A stretch of 64,000 bases of DNA from Parasphingopyxis lamellibrachiae (lineage in GTDB: Bacteria > Pseudomonadota > Alphaproteobacteria > Sphingomonadales > Sphingomonadaceae), in NCBI RefSeq assembly GCF_003385775.1, contig NZ_QRDP01000004.1, positions 62,001 to 126,000 of the forward strand, written 5' to 3'. The notes beneath the pieces were generated by a model. It searched no databases, had not been told where the DNA came from, and saw only the letters and a list, made by a program, of their open reading frames with translations. Below are positions 17,840 through 25,069 of this stretch, in pieces; within the stretch, counting starts at the first letter, position 1; each line of letters opens with the position of its first letter. Position numbers and translations under genes: made by a program.

Positions 17840-17859
17840 CCTGTTTGGGTGTAAACAGG
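17840..17859. repeat. Hairpin CCTGTTT/AAACAGG downstream of the lyase gene
   Basis: Seven-base arms around GGGTGT, 69 bases after the lyase stop. It lacks a T-run and could be a weak terminator or part of the control region of the following small gene. Confidence 0.4.
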
Positions 17860-17887
17860 ATAGTAAACAAAATGTTAACGAGCGGGC

Positions 17888-18082
17888 ATGGCCACAGTTC
17901 CGCCCGACTCGCGCTATGCGCCGTTGACCGCCGACCTCATTCGTCGGGCGTGCGAAACCGAGACGGCCGTCGCGCTGCACAGGCCGCCATTTCCACGCAG
18001 ATCGGAGTTTGCTGAAAACGCAAAGCTCTTCACGATGACCTGGGCAGGCGGGTTTGTTTTCTTTCTGACTTTCCTGGGCTGA
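17888..18082 (+). CDS. Small hypothetical protein with one C-terminal hydrophobic segment
   Basis: A 64-residue open frame beginning MATVPPDSRYAPLT and ending TWAGGFVFFLTFLG. The last 16 residues form a hydrophobic stretch that could be a membrane tail. The first part is charged, with RRACETETAVAL and PPFPRRSEF. No domain is recognised. The opposite strand has a longer but arginine/serine-biased frame that looks like a shadow. A GAGCGGG-like site precedes the ATG, and AT-rich sequence with GTTAAC-type motifs lies just upstream, suggesting a promoter. A real small gene is more likely than not. Confidence 0.6.
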   Translation: MATVPPDSRYAPLTADLIRRACETETAVALHRPPFPRRSEFAENAKLFTMTWAGGFVFFLTFLG

Positions 18083-18084
18083 TG

Positions 18085-18111
18085 CAGCAACGTTGCGCCG
18101 GCAACGTTCTG
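18085..18111. terminator. Hairpin between convergent genes
   Basis: AACGTTGC (18089-18096) pairs perfectly with GCAACGTT (18101-18108) around GCCG, and CAG/CTG extends the stem past a one-base bulge. It starts three bases after the stop of the small gene, and the MFS gene arrives from the other side. A terminator role is likely by position, although no long T-run follows. Confidence 0.5.
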
Positions 18112-18129
18112 ACAAATAAGCCCCAAACC

Positions 18130-19410
18130 TTAGTCGCAGGCTTTATGCAACAGCCACGCCGTCCAGGCCGAAACCAGGCACATGGTTGCGACGAGGAACA
18201 GCTGTTCGGTCGTAGAAACGCCCATCAAGCTAAGGCCGAGTGCAACCAGCGCACCGAGCACCATGCATCCTGAGTTGACGACATTGTTGGCGGCCACGGT
18301 TCGCGCGGTCTCGCTGATATCGACGGTCGTCGTCAGAAACGCGTAGAGCGGGACGACAAACATGCCGCCTGCCATGGCTACCCCAAGCAATACCGCCAGC
18401 AGCAGCCAGCTTCCCGGATGCATGATGAAGCCAACAAGATCGTAGAGTTCGCCATTCTCCAGACCATCCCACTGGACCGAGATGAAGTAGAGGATAAGGA
18501 CGAAAACACCCATCAGGATGACGCTGAACGGTGCAATGCGCGCCGAGACTTTGCCCTTCAGGAGACGATTGGCCAAAATCGAGCCGATTGCGATCCCGAT
18601 CGAGAATATCCCGAGAAACAGGCTCGCGACCTTCGGATCGGCGGTGAGCACGTTTTTCACAAGCGGCGGGAACTGGATGATCAGTACCGATCCGATCGTC
18701 CAGAAGAAGCTGATTGCGACGATAGCCAGGAAGAGCCGGCGGATATGCATGGTTCCGTTGACCAACCGGTATGAGGAACGGAAGATATTGAAATCGATCG
18801 GCTCGGGCTCTTTTTGCGCCGGTGCATCCGGCACGAAATGCGCGCTGATCCGGCCGAGTAGTGCTACCGTCAGAACCCAGATGGCGGCCCAGAACGCGCC
18901 GAGCCAGTCGACGATCACCCCACCGAGGATTGTTCCCGCGAGAATGGCCACATAGGTGCCAGCCTCGACCAGACCCGTTCCGGCCAGAACTTCCTCTTTC
19001 TTGAGATGCTGAGGCAGGATCGCATATTTGATCGGTCCGAAAAATGTCGATTGCGCGCCGAGTGCAAACAGCGCAGCCAGCATAAGGGGGATCGATTGGA
19101 GGATGAGGCCTGCGGCGCCCGTCAGGGCGATGAAGATTTCCAGCGTTTTGACAAAACGAATGACCCTGGCCTTGTCGAAATTGTCTGCCAGCTGACCGGC
19201 AATCGCGGAAAGCAGGAAAAAAGGCAGGATGAAGAGCCCTGTCGAAACCGTACTGAACTGAAATTCGAGCGCCTCGTCATCGTAGATTTCGTAGATTACG
19301 AGCACGAGCATCGCGAACTTGAACAGATTGTCGTTGAACGCGCCCAACATCTGGGTGACGAAAAGCGGCGCAAAACGGCGCTTGGTCAAAAGATCGAGCG
19401 ATGTTGGCAT
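18130..19410 (-). CDS. MFS transporter, LplT-like
   Basis: A 426-residue, twelve-helix major facilitator protein related to the lysophospholipid transporter LplT and to the carrier half of LplT-acyltransferase fusions. The N-terminal RRFAPLFVTQMLGAFNDNLFKFAMLVLV, GQLADNFDKARVIRFVKTLEI and GPIKYAILPQHLKKEEVLAGTGLVEAGTY are the hallmarks of this branch. No acyltransferase domain follows the carrier; the protein stops after the last helix. LplT flips lysophosphatidylethanolamine across the inner membrane, and the same substrate is a reasonable guess. It is divergent from pgsA, another phospholipid gene. Confidence 0.85.
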   Translation of the reverse strand: MPTSLDLLTKRRFAPLFVTQMLGAFNDNLFKFAMLVLVIYEIYDDEALEFQFSTVSTGLFILPFFLLSAIAGQLADNFDKARVIRFVKTLEIFIALTGAAGLILQSIPLMLAALFALGAQSTFFGPIKYAILPQHLKKEEVLAGTGLVEAGTYVAILAGTILGGVIVDWLGAFWAAIWVLTVALLGRISAHFVPDAPAQKEPEPIDFNIFRSSYRLVNGTMHIRRLFLAIVAISFFWTIGSVLIIQFPPLVKNVLTADPKVASLFLGIFSIGIAIGSILANRLLKGKVSARIAPFSVILMGVFVLILYFISVQWDGLENGELYDLVGFIMHPGSWLLLAVLLGVAMAGGMFVVPLYAFLTTTVDISETARTVAANNVVNSGCMVLGALVALGLSLMGVSTTEQLFLVATMCLVSAWTAWLLHKACD

Positions 19411-19556
19411 GCAGTCCTTCGAGGAAGAGGAAGGGGTGCTTCAGAATTCGCCTGCACGCATAGCCGAGGCATGGCGGCCCGCCAAGGGCAACTGCCGGGG
19501 CAGTGATCAGAAGGAGGCTTTGTTGCACTGTCAAAAACGGTTAGGAGGGAGGGACC

Positions 19557-20120
19557 ATGCTGACCTTGCCCAACCTGCTCACCCTGTCGCGCATCTTCGC
19601 CGTGCCGGTTCTCGTCGCGCTGCTGTGGGATTCAGCGTGGCTCGGCTATATCTGCGCATTCATTCTCTACTGCATCGTCGGGCTCACGGACTATCTCGAC
19701 GGGTATCTCGCGCGGTCGCAGGGCACGGTGTCCAAATTGGGGATCTTTCTTGATCCGATCGCCGACAAGATCATGGTGGCGTCGGTTATCGTGATGCTGA
19801 TTTTCACGCGCGATATCGAAAGCTGGCATGTCATCGCCGCGATCGTGATCCTGCTGCGCGAGATAATCGTTTCGGGCCTGCGCGAATTTCTCGCCGGTCT
19901 CAGCGTATCCGTGCCGGTGAGCCAGCTTGCCAAATGGAAAACCGCGATCCAGATGATCGCGCTCGGCGCGCTGATACTGGCCGGCGCTGTGCGACATGGC
20001 GGCTGGACGGACTTTGCCTGGGTAGAGAGCGTCGGGCTCGTGTCTCTATGGCTGGCGGCGGGGCTCACCATGATAACCGGTTGGGACTATCTGCGCGCTG
20101 GTCTCAAGCATATGGATTAG
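19557..20120 (+). CDS. pgsA: CDP-diacylglycerol-glycerol-3-phosphate 3-phosphatidyltransferase
   Basis: Phosphatidylglycerophosphate synthase makes PGP from CDP-diacylglycerol and glycerol 3-phosphate in the inner membrane, the committed step to phosphatidylglycerol and cardiolipin. The 187-residue product carries the complete CDP-alcohol phosphotransferase signature at 45-70: D45, D48-G49, A52-R53, G62, D66 and D70. The N-terminal MLTLPNLLTLSRI is typical. Several hydrophobic helices fill the rest. It is followed after five bases by moaD, so it probably shares a transcript with the molybdopterin genes, an arrangement common in alphaproteobacteria. Confidence 0.95.
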   Translation: MLTLPNLLTLSRIFAVPVLVALLWDSAWLGYICAFILYCIVGLTDYLDGYLARSQGTVSKLGIFLDPIADKIMVASVIVMLIFTRDIESWHVIAAIVILLREIIVSGLREFLAGLSVSVPVSQLAKWKTAIQMIALGALILAGAVRHGGWTDFAWVESVGLVSLWLAAGLTMITGWDYLRAGLKHMD

Positions 20121-20125
20121 GCCGT

Positions 20126-20383
20126 ATGGCTATAGATTTGCTCTATTTCGCATGGATCCGGGAAGCCATCGGCTGCGATGGAGAAACGGTCGATCCGCCC
20201 GATAACGTAACAACCGCCGCCGAGCTGATCGACTGGCTTTCTGCGCGCGGAGATGGTTATGCGGATGCCTTTGCCGACAAAGGCAGGATCCGGGTGGCTA
20301 TCGATCAGGAGTTTGCCGGGCTGGAGAAACCTCTCGCGGGCGCTCGCGAAGTTGCCCTTTTCCCGCCGGTAACCGGCGGATGA
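20126..20383 (+). CDS. moaD: Molybdopterin synthase small subunit
   Basis: MoaD is the ubiquitin-fold sulfur carrier of molybdopterin synthase. Its C-terminal thiocarboxylate donates sulfur to precursor Z. The 85-residue product ends in PPVTGG, the required Gly-Gly tail, and has the family pattern LLYFAWIREAIGCDGETVDPP at its N-terminus. The ATG at 20126 lies five bases after the pgsA stop. Its stop overlaps the moaE start by four bases, coupling the two subunits. Confidence 0.93.
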   Translation: MAIDLLYFAWIREAIGCDGETVDPPDNVTTAAELIDWLSARGDGYADAFADKGRIRVAIDQEFAGLEKPLAGAREVALFPPVTGG

Positions 20384-20871
20384 TGCCGGTTATCCGCCTC
20401 CAGCATGCGGTATTCGACCCGGTCGCCGAATGCGCGAAACTGGAACTGGGCGACGCCGGTGCCGTCGCGAGCTTTACGGGGCTTGTTCGCGGCGAAGGAG
20501 GTCTCGTCGCGCTGGAACTCGAACATTATCCGGCAATGACGGAAGAAGCGCTGAAACGGATCGCTGCGGATGCCGCCGGGCGCTGGGCGCTGGCTGGGCT
20601 GACGATCGTCCATAGAGTCGGTCGCATGGCGCCGGGTGAACGGATCGTTTTTGTGGGTGCGGCGTCGCGCCACAGAGGCGATGCGATCAATGCGATGCAT
20701 TTTGTTATCGACTGGCTGAAAACGGACGCGCCGTTCTGGAAGCGCGAAGAGTTTGCGGATGGCCACTCTGCCTGGGTCGAAGCGCGCGAAGGCGATGCGG
20801 TGCAACGCGAAAAGTGGAGCGACCGAACGAAAAAGGGGTGCCGCGGCGCGGCACCCCTTTCCGGCAAATGA
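20380..20871 (+). CDS. moaE: Molybdopterin synthase catalytic subunit
   Basis: MoaE binds precursor Z and, with MoaD, inserts the dithiolene sulfurs of molybdopterin. The 163-residue product has the family motifs GAVASFTGLVRGEG, HYPAMTEEAL, IVHRVGRMAPGE, ASRHRGDAINAMHFVIDWLKTDAPFWKRE and a late EKW. The catalytic lysine lies in the LKTDAPFWK block. The final dozen residues are encoded by a terminator-like hairpin, giving an unusual KKGCRGAAPLSGK tail with little expected function. It overlaps moaD by four bases and converges on the fasciclin gene. Confidence 0.94.
   Translation: MMPVIRLQHAVFDPVAECAKLELGDAGAVASFTGLVRGEGGLVALELEHYPAMTEEALKRIAADAAGRWALAGLTIVHRVGRMAPGERIVFVGAASRHRGDAINAMHFVIDWLKTDAPFWKREEFADGHSAWVEAREGDAVQREKWSDRTKKGCRGAAPLSGK
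20832..20860. terminator. Strong hairpin inside the 3' end of moaE
   Basis: AAAGGGGTGCCGC (20832-20844) pairs perfectly with 20848-20860 around GGC. The stem ends AAA/TTT on both strands, so it can serve both moaE and the convergent fasciclin gene. It lies before, not after, the moaE stop codon. Confidence 0.7.
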
Positions 20872-20888
20872 ATTGCGGTTGGCCGCGT

Positions 20889-21524
20889 TCAGTCGGCGGC
20901 GGCTTCCGGTTCAGGGACAAGGATGCCGTTGATGACATGGATGATCCCGTTTAACTGAGCCGCGTCAGCCTGTGTGACATAGGATATCCCCCCGATTTCG
21001 TCGCGGAGCGCTACTGCGCCGTTGTCCATTGTAGCGACCAGCGGAGACCCTTCAACGGTTGTCAGGGTGAGTTCGCCACCGGCTGCCTCGATCCTGGAGG
21101 TGAGCGTTTCGGCATCCAATGCGCCTGGCACGACATGATAGGTGAGAATCTGTGCAAGCTGCGCGCGCGCGGCGTCCTGCATCAGCGCATCGACCGTTCC
21201 GGCGGGCAGGAGCCCGAAAGCCTCGTTGGTCGGTGCGAACACGGTGAAGGGGCCGGGGCCGGAAAGCGTTTCGGCAAGCTCTGCCTGCACAACCGCGGCA
21301 ACCAGCGTTGTATGGTCCGCCGAATTGGATGCGTTTTCCACGATATTGCGGGTCGGCAGCATTTCCGCGCCGCCAATGGTTACAACCTCGGTTTCCGCTG
21401 CCGGGGCGGCTGCCTCACCTTGATGATTATCGGCAAGCGCTGGCGCACCGCCCAGGGCGAACACGGCCAAACCCATTGCTACGCTGGTTCCTTTGGCCAA
21501 TCGCATAGACTTCAACAATTTCAT
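20889..21524 (-). CDS. Fasciclin (FAS1) domain protein, exported
   Basis: A 211-residue secreted protein with one FAS1 domain, a fold used in cell adhesion and matrix interactions. Residues 1-31 make a Sec signal peptide ending in APALA. A low-complexity linker (GEAAAPAAETEVV) follows, then the domain from about residue 60. The H1 box GPFTVFAPTNEAFGLLP and the H2 box HVINGILVPEP are clear, with the YHVVPG motif between. The first ATG, at 21524, follows a short AGGAGA-like site. Function in this organism is unknown; membrane or surface attachment is inference. Confidence 0.9.
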   Translation of the reverse strand: MKLLKSMRLAKGTSVAMGLAVFALGGAPALADNHQGEAAAPAAETEVVTIGGAEMLPTRNIVENASNSADHTTLVAAVVQAELAETLSGPGPFTVFAPTNEAFGLLPAGTVDALMQDAARAQLAQILTYHVVPGALDAETLTSRIEAAGGELTLTTVEGSPLVATMDNGAVALRDEIGGISYVTQADAAQLNGIIHVINGILVPEPEAAAD

Positions 21525-21617
21525 TCTCCTCTCGATGTTGGTTTAGGGGCACGACTTATTCAGGCTACGCGCCAGCTTGGCAATGGTTCCCCCGGAACCT
21601 TTTTCGGCGACCATGGT

Positions 21618-22520
21618 TCAGCCGGCCGCATCGCGCATCGCGTCTGCAAGCAGCCGAAAATCCTTTTCGCGCGGGCTGTTCTTGCGCCAGACAAGTGCGA
21701 TTGTGCGCGCCGGGTGCTCCGCATCGAGCGGGCGAGCGACAATATGCGTGTCGCGCAAGATGCCCGCCTCGATGGCCATTTCGGGGAGCATCGTGGTTCC
21801 AAGGCCGTTTTCGACCATTTGTACCAGAGTGTGGAGCGAAGTTCCCATCATCCTCGCTTCCGCGCGCAGCTCCGGCCGGTTGCAGGCCGCCAGCGCATGG
21901 TCTTTCAGGCAGTGTCCGTCTTCGAGCAGCAGCAGCCGGCCCTCGTCCAGGGTCTCCGGCGAGATCTTTTTGGGCGGGTTGTCCGGTTCGCCCTTGGGAA
22001 ATGCGACGAACAGGCGGTCGTCGAACAGCTCAGCCGTATCGACCTCGCCGCAGCTGTAGGGCAGCGCCAGCAATATACAGTCAATCTGCCCGCGCTGCAG
22101 GGAATCGCAGGCTGCCGGACTTGTCTCTTCGCGGAGGAAGAGTTTGAGATCCGGCCAGTCGCTTCGGAGCTTGGGGAGAATCTGCGGAAGGAGGAACGGT
22201 GCGATCGTGGGTATGACGCCCATCCGCATTTCTCCCGACAGCGGCTTGCCTGCAGCGCGCGCCATTTCGGAAAGCTCTTCAGCTTCGCGCAGGACGCGCT
22301 GGGCTTTGTCGGCGATACTCAGGCCGAGCGGGGTAAAGCGCACGACCCGGCGGGTGCGCTCCACCAATGTGATACCGATCAGCGATTCCAGCTCGCGAAG
22401 GCCTGCCGACAGAGTCGATTGGGTAACGAAACACGCCTCCGCCGCTTTGCCGAAATGGCCGTGATCGCGCAGCGCCACCAGATATTGGAGCTGTTTGAGC
22501 GTCGGAAGATAGGTGGCCAT
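21618..22520 (-). CDS. oxyR: Hydrogen peroxide-sensing LysR regulator OxyR
   Basis: LysR-family activator of peroxide defence. The 300-residue product has an N-terminal winged helix (LKQLQYLVALRDHGHFGKAAEACFVTQSTLSAGLRELE) and a periplasmic-binding-type sensor domain. The redox pair is preserved as C204 and C213 in the context EDGHCLKDHALAAC, with the same nine-residue spacing as the E. coli sensor cysteines. That supports OxyR rather than a generic LysR protein. It is divergent from the cysE-like gene across 170 bases; a peroxiredoxin gene is present elsewhere in the window but not adjacent. Confidence 0.92.
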   Translation of the reverse strand: MATYLPTLKQLQYLVALRDHGHFGKAAEACFVTQSTLSAGLRELESLIGITLVERTRRVVRFTPLGLSIADKAQRVLREAEELSEMARAAGKPLSGEMRMGVIPTIAPFLLPQILPKLRSDWPDLKLFLREETSPAACDSLQRGQIDCILLALPYSCGEVDTAELFDDRLFVAFPKGEPDNPPKKISPETLDEGRLLLLEDGHCLKDHALAACNRPELRAEARMMGTSLHTLVQMVENGLGTTMLPEMAIEAGILRDTHIVARPLDAEHPARTIALVWRKNSPREKDFRLLADAMRDAAG

Positions 22521-22690
22521 GCGTCACTCTTTCTGAAATCGTTCGTTTCGATAAATAACGAGATACTGATCGATTTCAATAAACATTGGCCGGAAAGCTG
22601 TGCTTTGTGGGGGTATAGTCGGCCGAACTGGTGTTTTTCGCCATGGTCGATTATTACGTTGCGGATCGCCACTGGCGCGGGAGGTACGCA

Positions 22691-23389
22691 ATGCTTGGCC
22701 GTTTGAAGTCCTATATCGATTCGATCATGGTTCGCGATCCCGCGCCGCGTTCGCGTATGGAAGTATTGCTTTATCCCGGGGTCTGGGCGTTCGGCTATCA
22801 CCGGATCGCGCACCGCTTGTTCCGGATGCGGCTGTTTTTCCTGGCTCGTTGGGTCAACCATTGGTCACGCTTTGTAACGGCTATCGACATTCATCCTGGA
22901 GCGAAAATCGGGCGCCACCTGTTTATCGATCATGGTTTCAGCGTGATTGGCGAAACGGCCAGCATCGGCGACAATGTGACCATTTACCAGAATGTCACAC
23001 TGGGTGGGACAAACCCGGCCGACGGTGTACCCGGCAAGCGTCATCCGACGATTGAGGACGACGTGATCATCGGCTCTGGTGCACAAATCCTGGGGCCCAT
23101 TACGGTAGGCAAGGGTGCGCGCGTGGGCGCCAATGCCGTGGTGACGAAAGATGTGCAACCCGGAGCGGTCATGGTTGGCATTCCTGCCAAACCGACGCTG
23201 ATGAGCGCCGAAGACAAACCCGAAGGCTTTGTGCCTTATGGTACGCCGTGCAGCGAAATGTTCGACCCCTCGACCCAGAGGCTTGAACTCATGCGCTGCG
23301 AGCTGGAGACGATGCACAAGCAGATCGACGCGCTGATCGCGGAGCGGGACGGAGACGATGCGCTCCGCAAGGAGAGTGACTGCGCCTGA
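22691..23389 (+). CDS. cysE: Serine O-acetyltransferase, short form
   Basis: Serine acetyltransferase transfers acetyl from acetyl-CoA to L-serine, giving O-acetylserine for cysteine synthesis. The 232-residue product has the left-handed beta-helix of hexapeptide repeats, with IDIHPGAKIGRHLFIDHGFSVIGETASIG containing the active histidines, then NVTLGGTNP and GKRHPTIEDDVIIGSGAQILGPITVG. It lacks the longer helical N-terminus of E. coli CysE, as in EpsC/SrpH-type enzymes. The ATG at 22691 has GGGAGG upstream and is preferred over the start at 22631. The stop overlaps the next gene by one base. A cysteine-synthase-like gene and cysD-cysNC lie 26 kb away. Confidence 0.9.
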   Translation: MLGRLKSYIDSIMVRDPAPRSRMEVLLYPGVWAFGYHRIAHRLFRMRLFFLARWVNHWSRFVTAIDIHPGAKIGRHLFIDHGFSVIGETASIGDNVTIYQNVTLGGTNPADGVPGKRHPTIEDDVIIGSGAQILGPITVGKGARVGANAVVTKDVQPGAVMVGIPAKPTLMSAEDKPEGFVPYGTPCSEMFDPSTQRLELMRCELETMHKQIDALIAERDGDDALRKESDCA

Positions 23390-23748
23390 TGGGAACTGTT
23401 ACGCCGTTTCCGAACCCGCGAGGCCCTTCCGGTCAACTCAAGCCCAGCCAGGTCGGCTTTGAACGCACCGAACTCAATCGGATACTCGATCTTTACGGAC
23501 GGATGGTGGCCGCAGGGCATTGGCGCGATTATGCGATGAATTTCGAGAAGGATTTCGCGTCATTCTCCGCGTTTCGCCGCGCTGCCGAGCGTCCCGAAGT
23601 CAGGATCGAGAAACGCCCCGCCTTGCGCAACCGCCAGGGGATGTGGGCGCTCCTCAATGAAGCGGGGATGATTTTGAAACGCGGGCACGAACTTGTACCC
23701 GTGCTGGCGCCTGTCGAGCGAAGGTTGCTCAAGATTGTCGGCGAATAG
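23389..23748 (+). CDS. DUF2794 family protein
   Basis: A 119-residue alphaproteobacterial DUF2794 protein of unknown function. Conserved text includes FERTELNRILDLYGRMVAAGHWRDYAMNF and LRNRQGMWALLNEAGMILKRGHELVPVL. It is small, basic, without membrane segments, presumably cytoplasmic. The start shares one base with the cysE-like stop, so translation is probably coupled. Seventeen bases after its stop begins a large structured repeat. Confidence 0.88.
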   Translation: MGTVTPFPNPRGPSGQLKPSQVGFERTELNRILDLYGRMVAAGHWRDYAMNFEKDFASFSAFRRAAERPEVRIEKRPALRNRQGMWALLNEAGMILKRGHELVPVLAPVERRLLKIVGE

Positions 23749-23765
23749 AAAGAGCGGTTTAGTTT

Positions 23766-23898
23766 GTCAGAATTTCCCTATCGGGAAATCGCGGCACCGG
23801 CCCTCTCCCCCTCCCGACCTCCCATAGAATACACTGAGTGGGAGGTCGGGAGGGGGAGAGGGCCGGTGCCGCGCTCTCGCCAAAGGCGAGAGTCTGAC
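23766..23898. repeat. Structured intergenic element: four-way-junction inverted repeat
   Basis: The closing stem GTCAGA (23766-23771) pairs with TCTGAC (23893-23898). Inside are three arms with no unpaired junction base: ATTTCCC/GGGAAAT (23772-23789), a 35-bp perfect arm (23790-23824 with 23839-23873, 14-base loop), and CTCTCGCC/GGCGAGAG (23874-23892). Its first 51 bases align with 28213-28263 at 39 positions, so it belongs to a repeat family. It sits between convergent genes. Confidence 0.85.
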
Positions 23899-23904
23899 GA
23901 TCAA

Positions 23905-24954
23905 CTACGCCGTAGCCGTTTCTGTTCCGATCACTGGCAAGCGGCTTGTAATGGCTTCGGGCAGCGGTTTGACCACCAGCCCGCGGGCATTGTGCCAGAA
24001 GGCGGAGAGCAGCAGCAGGGCCGATCCGATGATCAGCGCGGCGAAGGCGATATTGGTCTCCACCGCCCCAAACCTGTCGAACAATCCGTTCAGCGCCCAG
24101 AGCACATAAGCGAGGCTCGACACCATCAGTGCGCGCCTGTCGATCGCCAAGGCAATCGCCGCCATCACGATATAAAGCCCGATGACCAGCACCGCGCCCG
24201 CGACCGTCAGCGTGCCTTCGAACACGCCGATTTCGGCGAAGATCGGATGGACGATCAGCGGCGCCGCCAGCAGATGGAGCCAGAAGGCCACGTCCGCACG
24301 CTTCGTCTCGCGGACCGGATCGCTCATGTCCCAACGCATCGCGAAGGCGAACACGGCCAGACCGGCGACGAACATCAATGGATTGATAAAGGGCTCGACA
24401 TTGCCGTCCGTTGCGATGGCCGCAATTGCGATGACCGTTCCAACCACCGCTGCGGCACCGGCCGCAATGGTGATCGGCACGCGAAACCGCCGCCAATGGA
24501 AGAAGGCGCCGGCCGCGGCAACCGCGCCTGCGATCGATACAAAGGTGGCAACGGTCGCCTCATCGCCCGGGCCAAACCGGTTTCCATCGCCGATCAGCCC
24601 CGCCGCAACTGCGCCAAACAGCCCGCCGACAAAGGCGAGGAGGAGCAGGATGGACGGGAAGGCCATGCGGCGAACCCGGGTGAAATATTCGGCCAAGCCC
24701 CAGGCCGCAGCCGCTACGCCGAGCGCCCCGAGCCATGGCTGTACTTCGCCGCCAAGCCAGGCAATCGCCACGAGCAGCAGCACGCTCGCAATCGCCACGA
24801 AAATATCGTTGAATCCGCTGATCAGCCGGAAATGCTCTTCGTCGACCAGCGTGGTCGAGCGGTCCGCGGCCATGAACCGCCGGAACTTCGCTACATCCGC
24901 CTCGCTAAACGCCCCCGCGTCCACCGCAGCTTCCAGATCGCTATCGCTATACAT
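23905..24954 (-). CDS. Multi-pass membrane protein of unknown function
   Basis: A 349-residue integral membrane protein. The first 50 residues are soluble and acidic (YSDSDLEAAVDAGAFSEADVAKFRRFMAADRST). They are followed by about ten to twelve hydrophobic segments rich in Ala, Gly, Ile and Val, for example FVAIASVLLLVAIAWLGGEVQPWLGALGVAAAAWGLAEYFTR. It superficially resembles DUF2157-type membrane proteins, but I could not confirm a family. The ATG at 24954 begins MYSDSD. It is a single gene, convergent with DUF2794, with the structured repeat at its 3' side. Confidence 0.75.
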   Translation of the reverse strand: MYSDSDLEAAVDAGAFSEADVAKFRRFMAADRSTTLVDEEHFRLISGFNDIFVAIASVLLLVAIAWLGGEVQPWLGALGVAAAAWGLAEYFTRVRRMAFPSILLLLAFVGGLFGAVAAGLIGDGNRFGPGDEATVATFVSIAGAVAAAGAFFHWRRFRVPITIAAGAAAVVGTVIAIAAIATDGNVEPFINPLMFVAGLAVFAFAMRWDMSDPVRETKRADVAFWLHLLAAPLIVHPIFAEIGVFEGTLTVAGAVLVIGLYIVMAAIALAIDRRALMVSSLAYVLWALNGLFDRFGAVETNIAFAALIIGSALLLLSAFWHNARGLVVKPLPEAITSRLPVIGTETATA

Positions 24955-25069
24955 TAGGCATCCTTCCATTTTTCGCCTTTATCGGGCGGCCCTAGCACAG
25001 CTGTATTAGTGATGCAATACGGCGATACGATTGCGTTGACTTGGAGGGAAGGGGCTTGCTGTCGGCCCA

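Noticed and set aside
23766-23898. Ordinary bidirectional terminator
   Set aside because: A 35-bp perfect arm with further arms and a closing stem, plus a diverged relative at 28190, is not terminator-like.
23905-24587. Plus-strand frames around 23764-25009 as genes
   Set aside because: They are antisense to a clear membrane protein and consist of Arg/Gly/Asn-rich shadow sequence.
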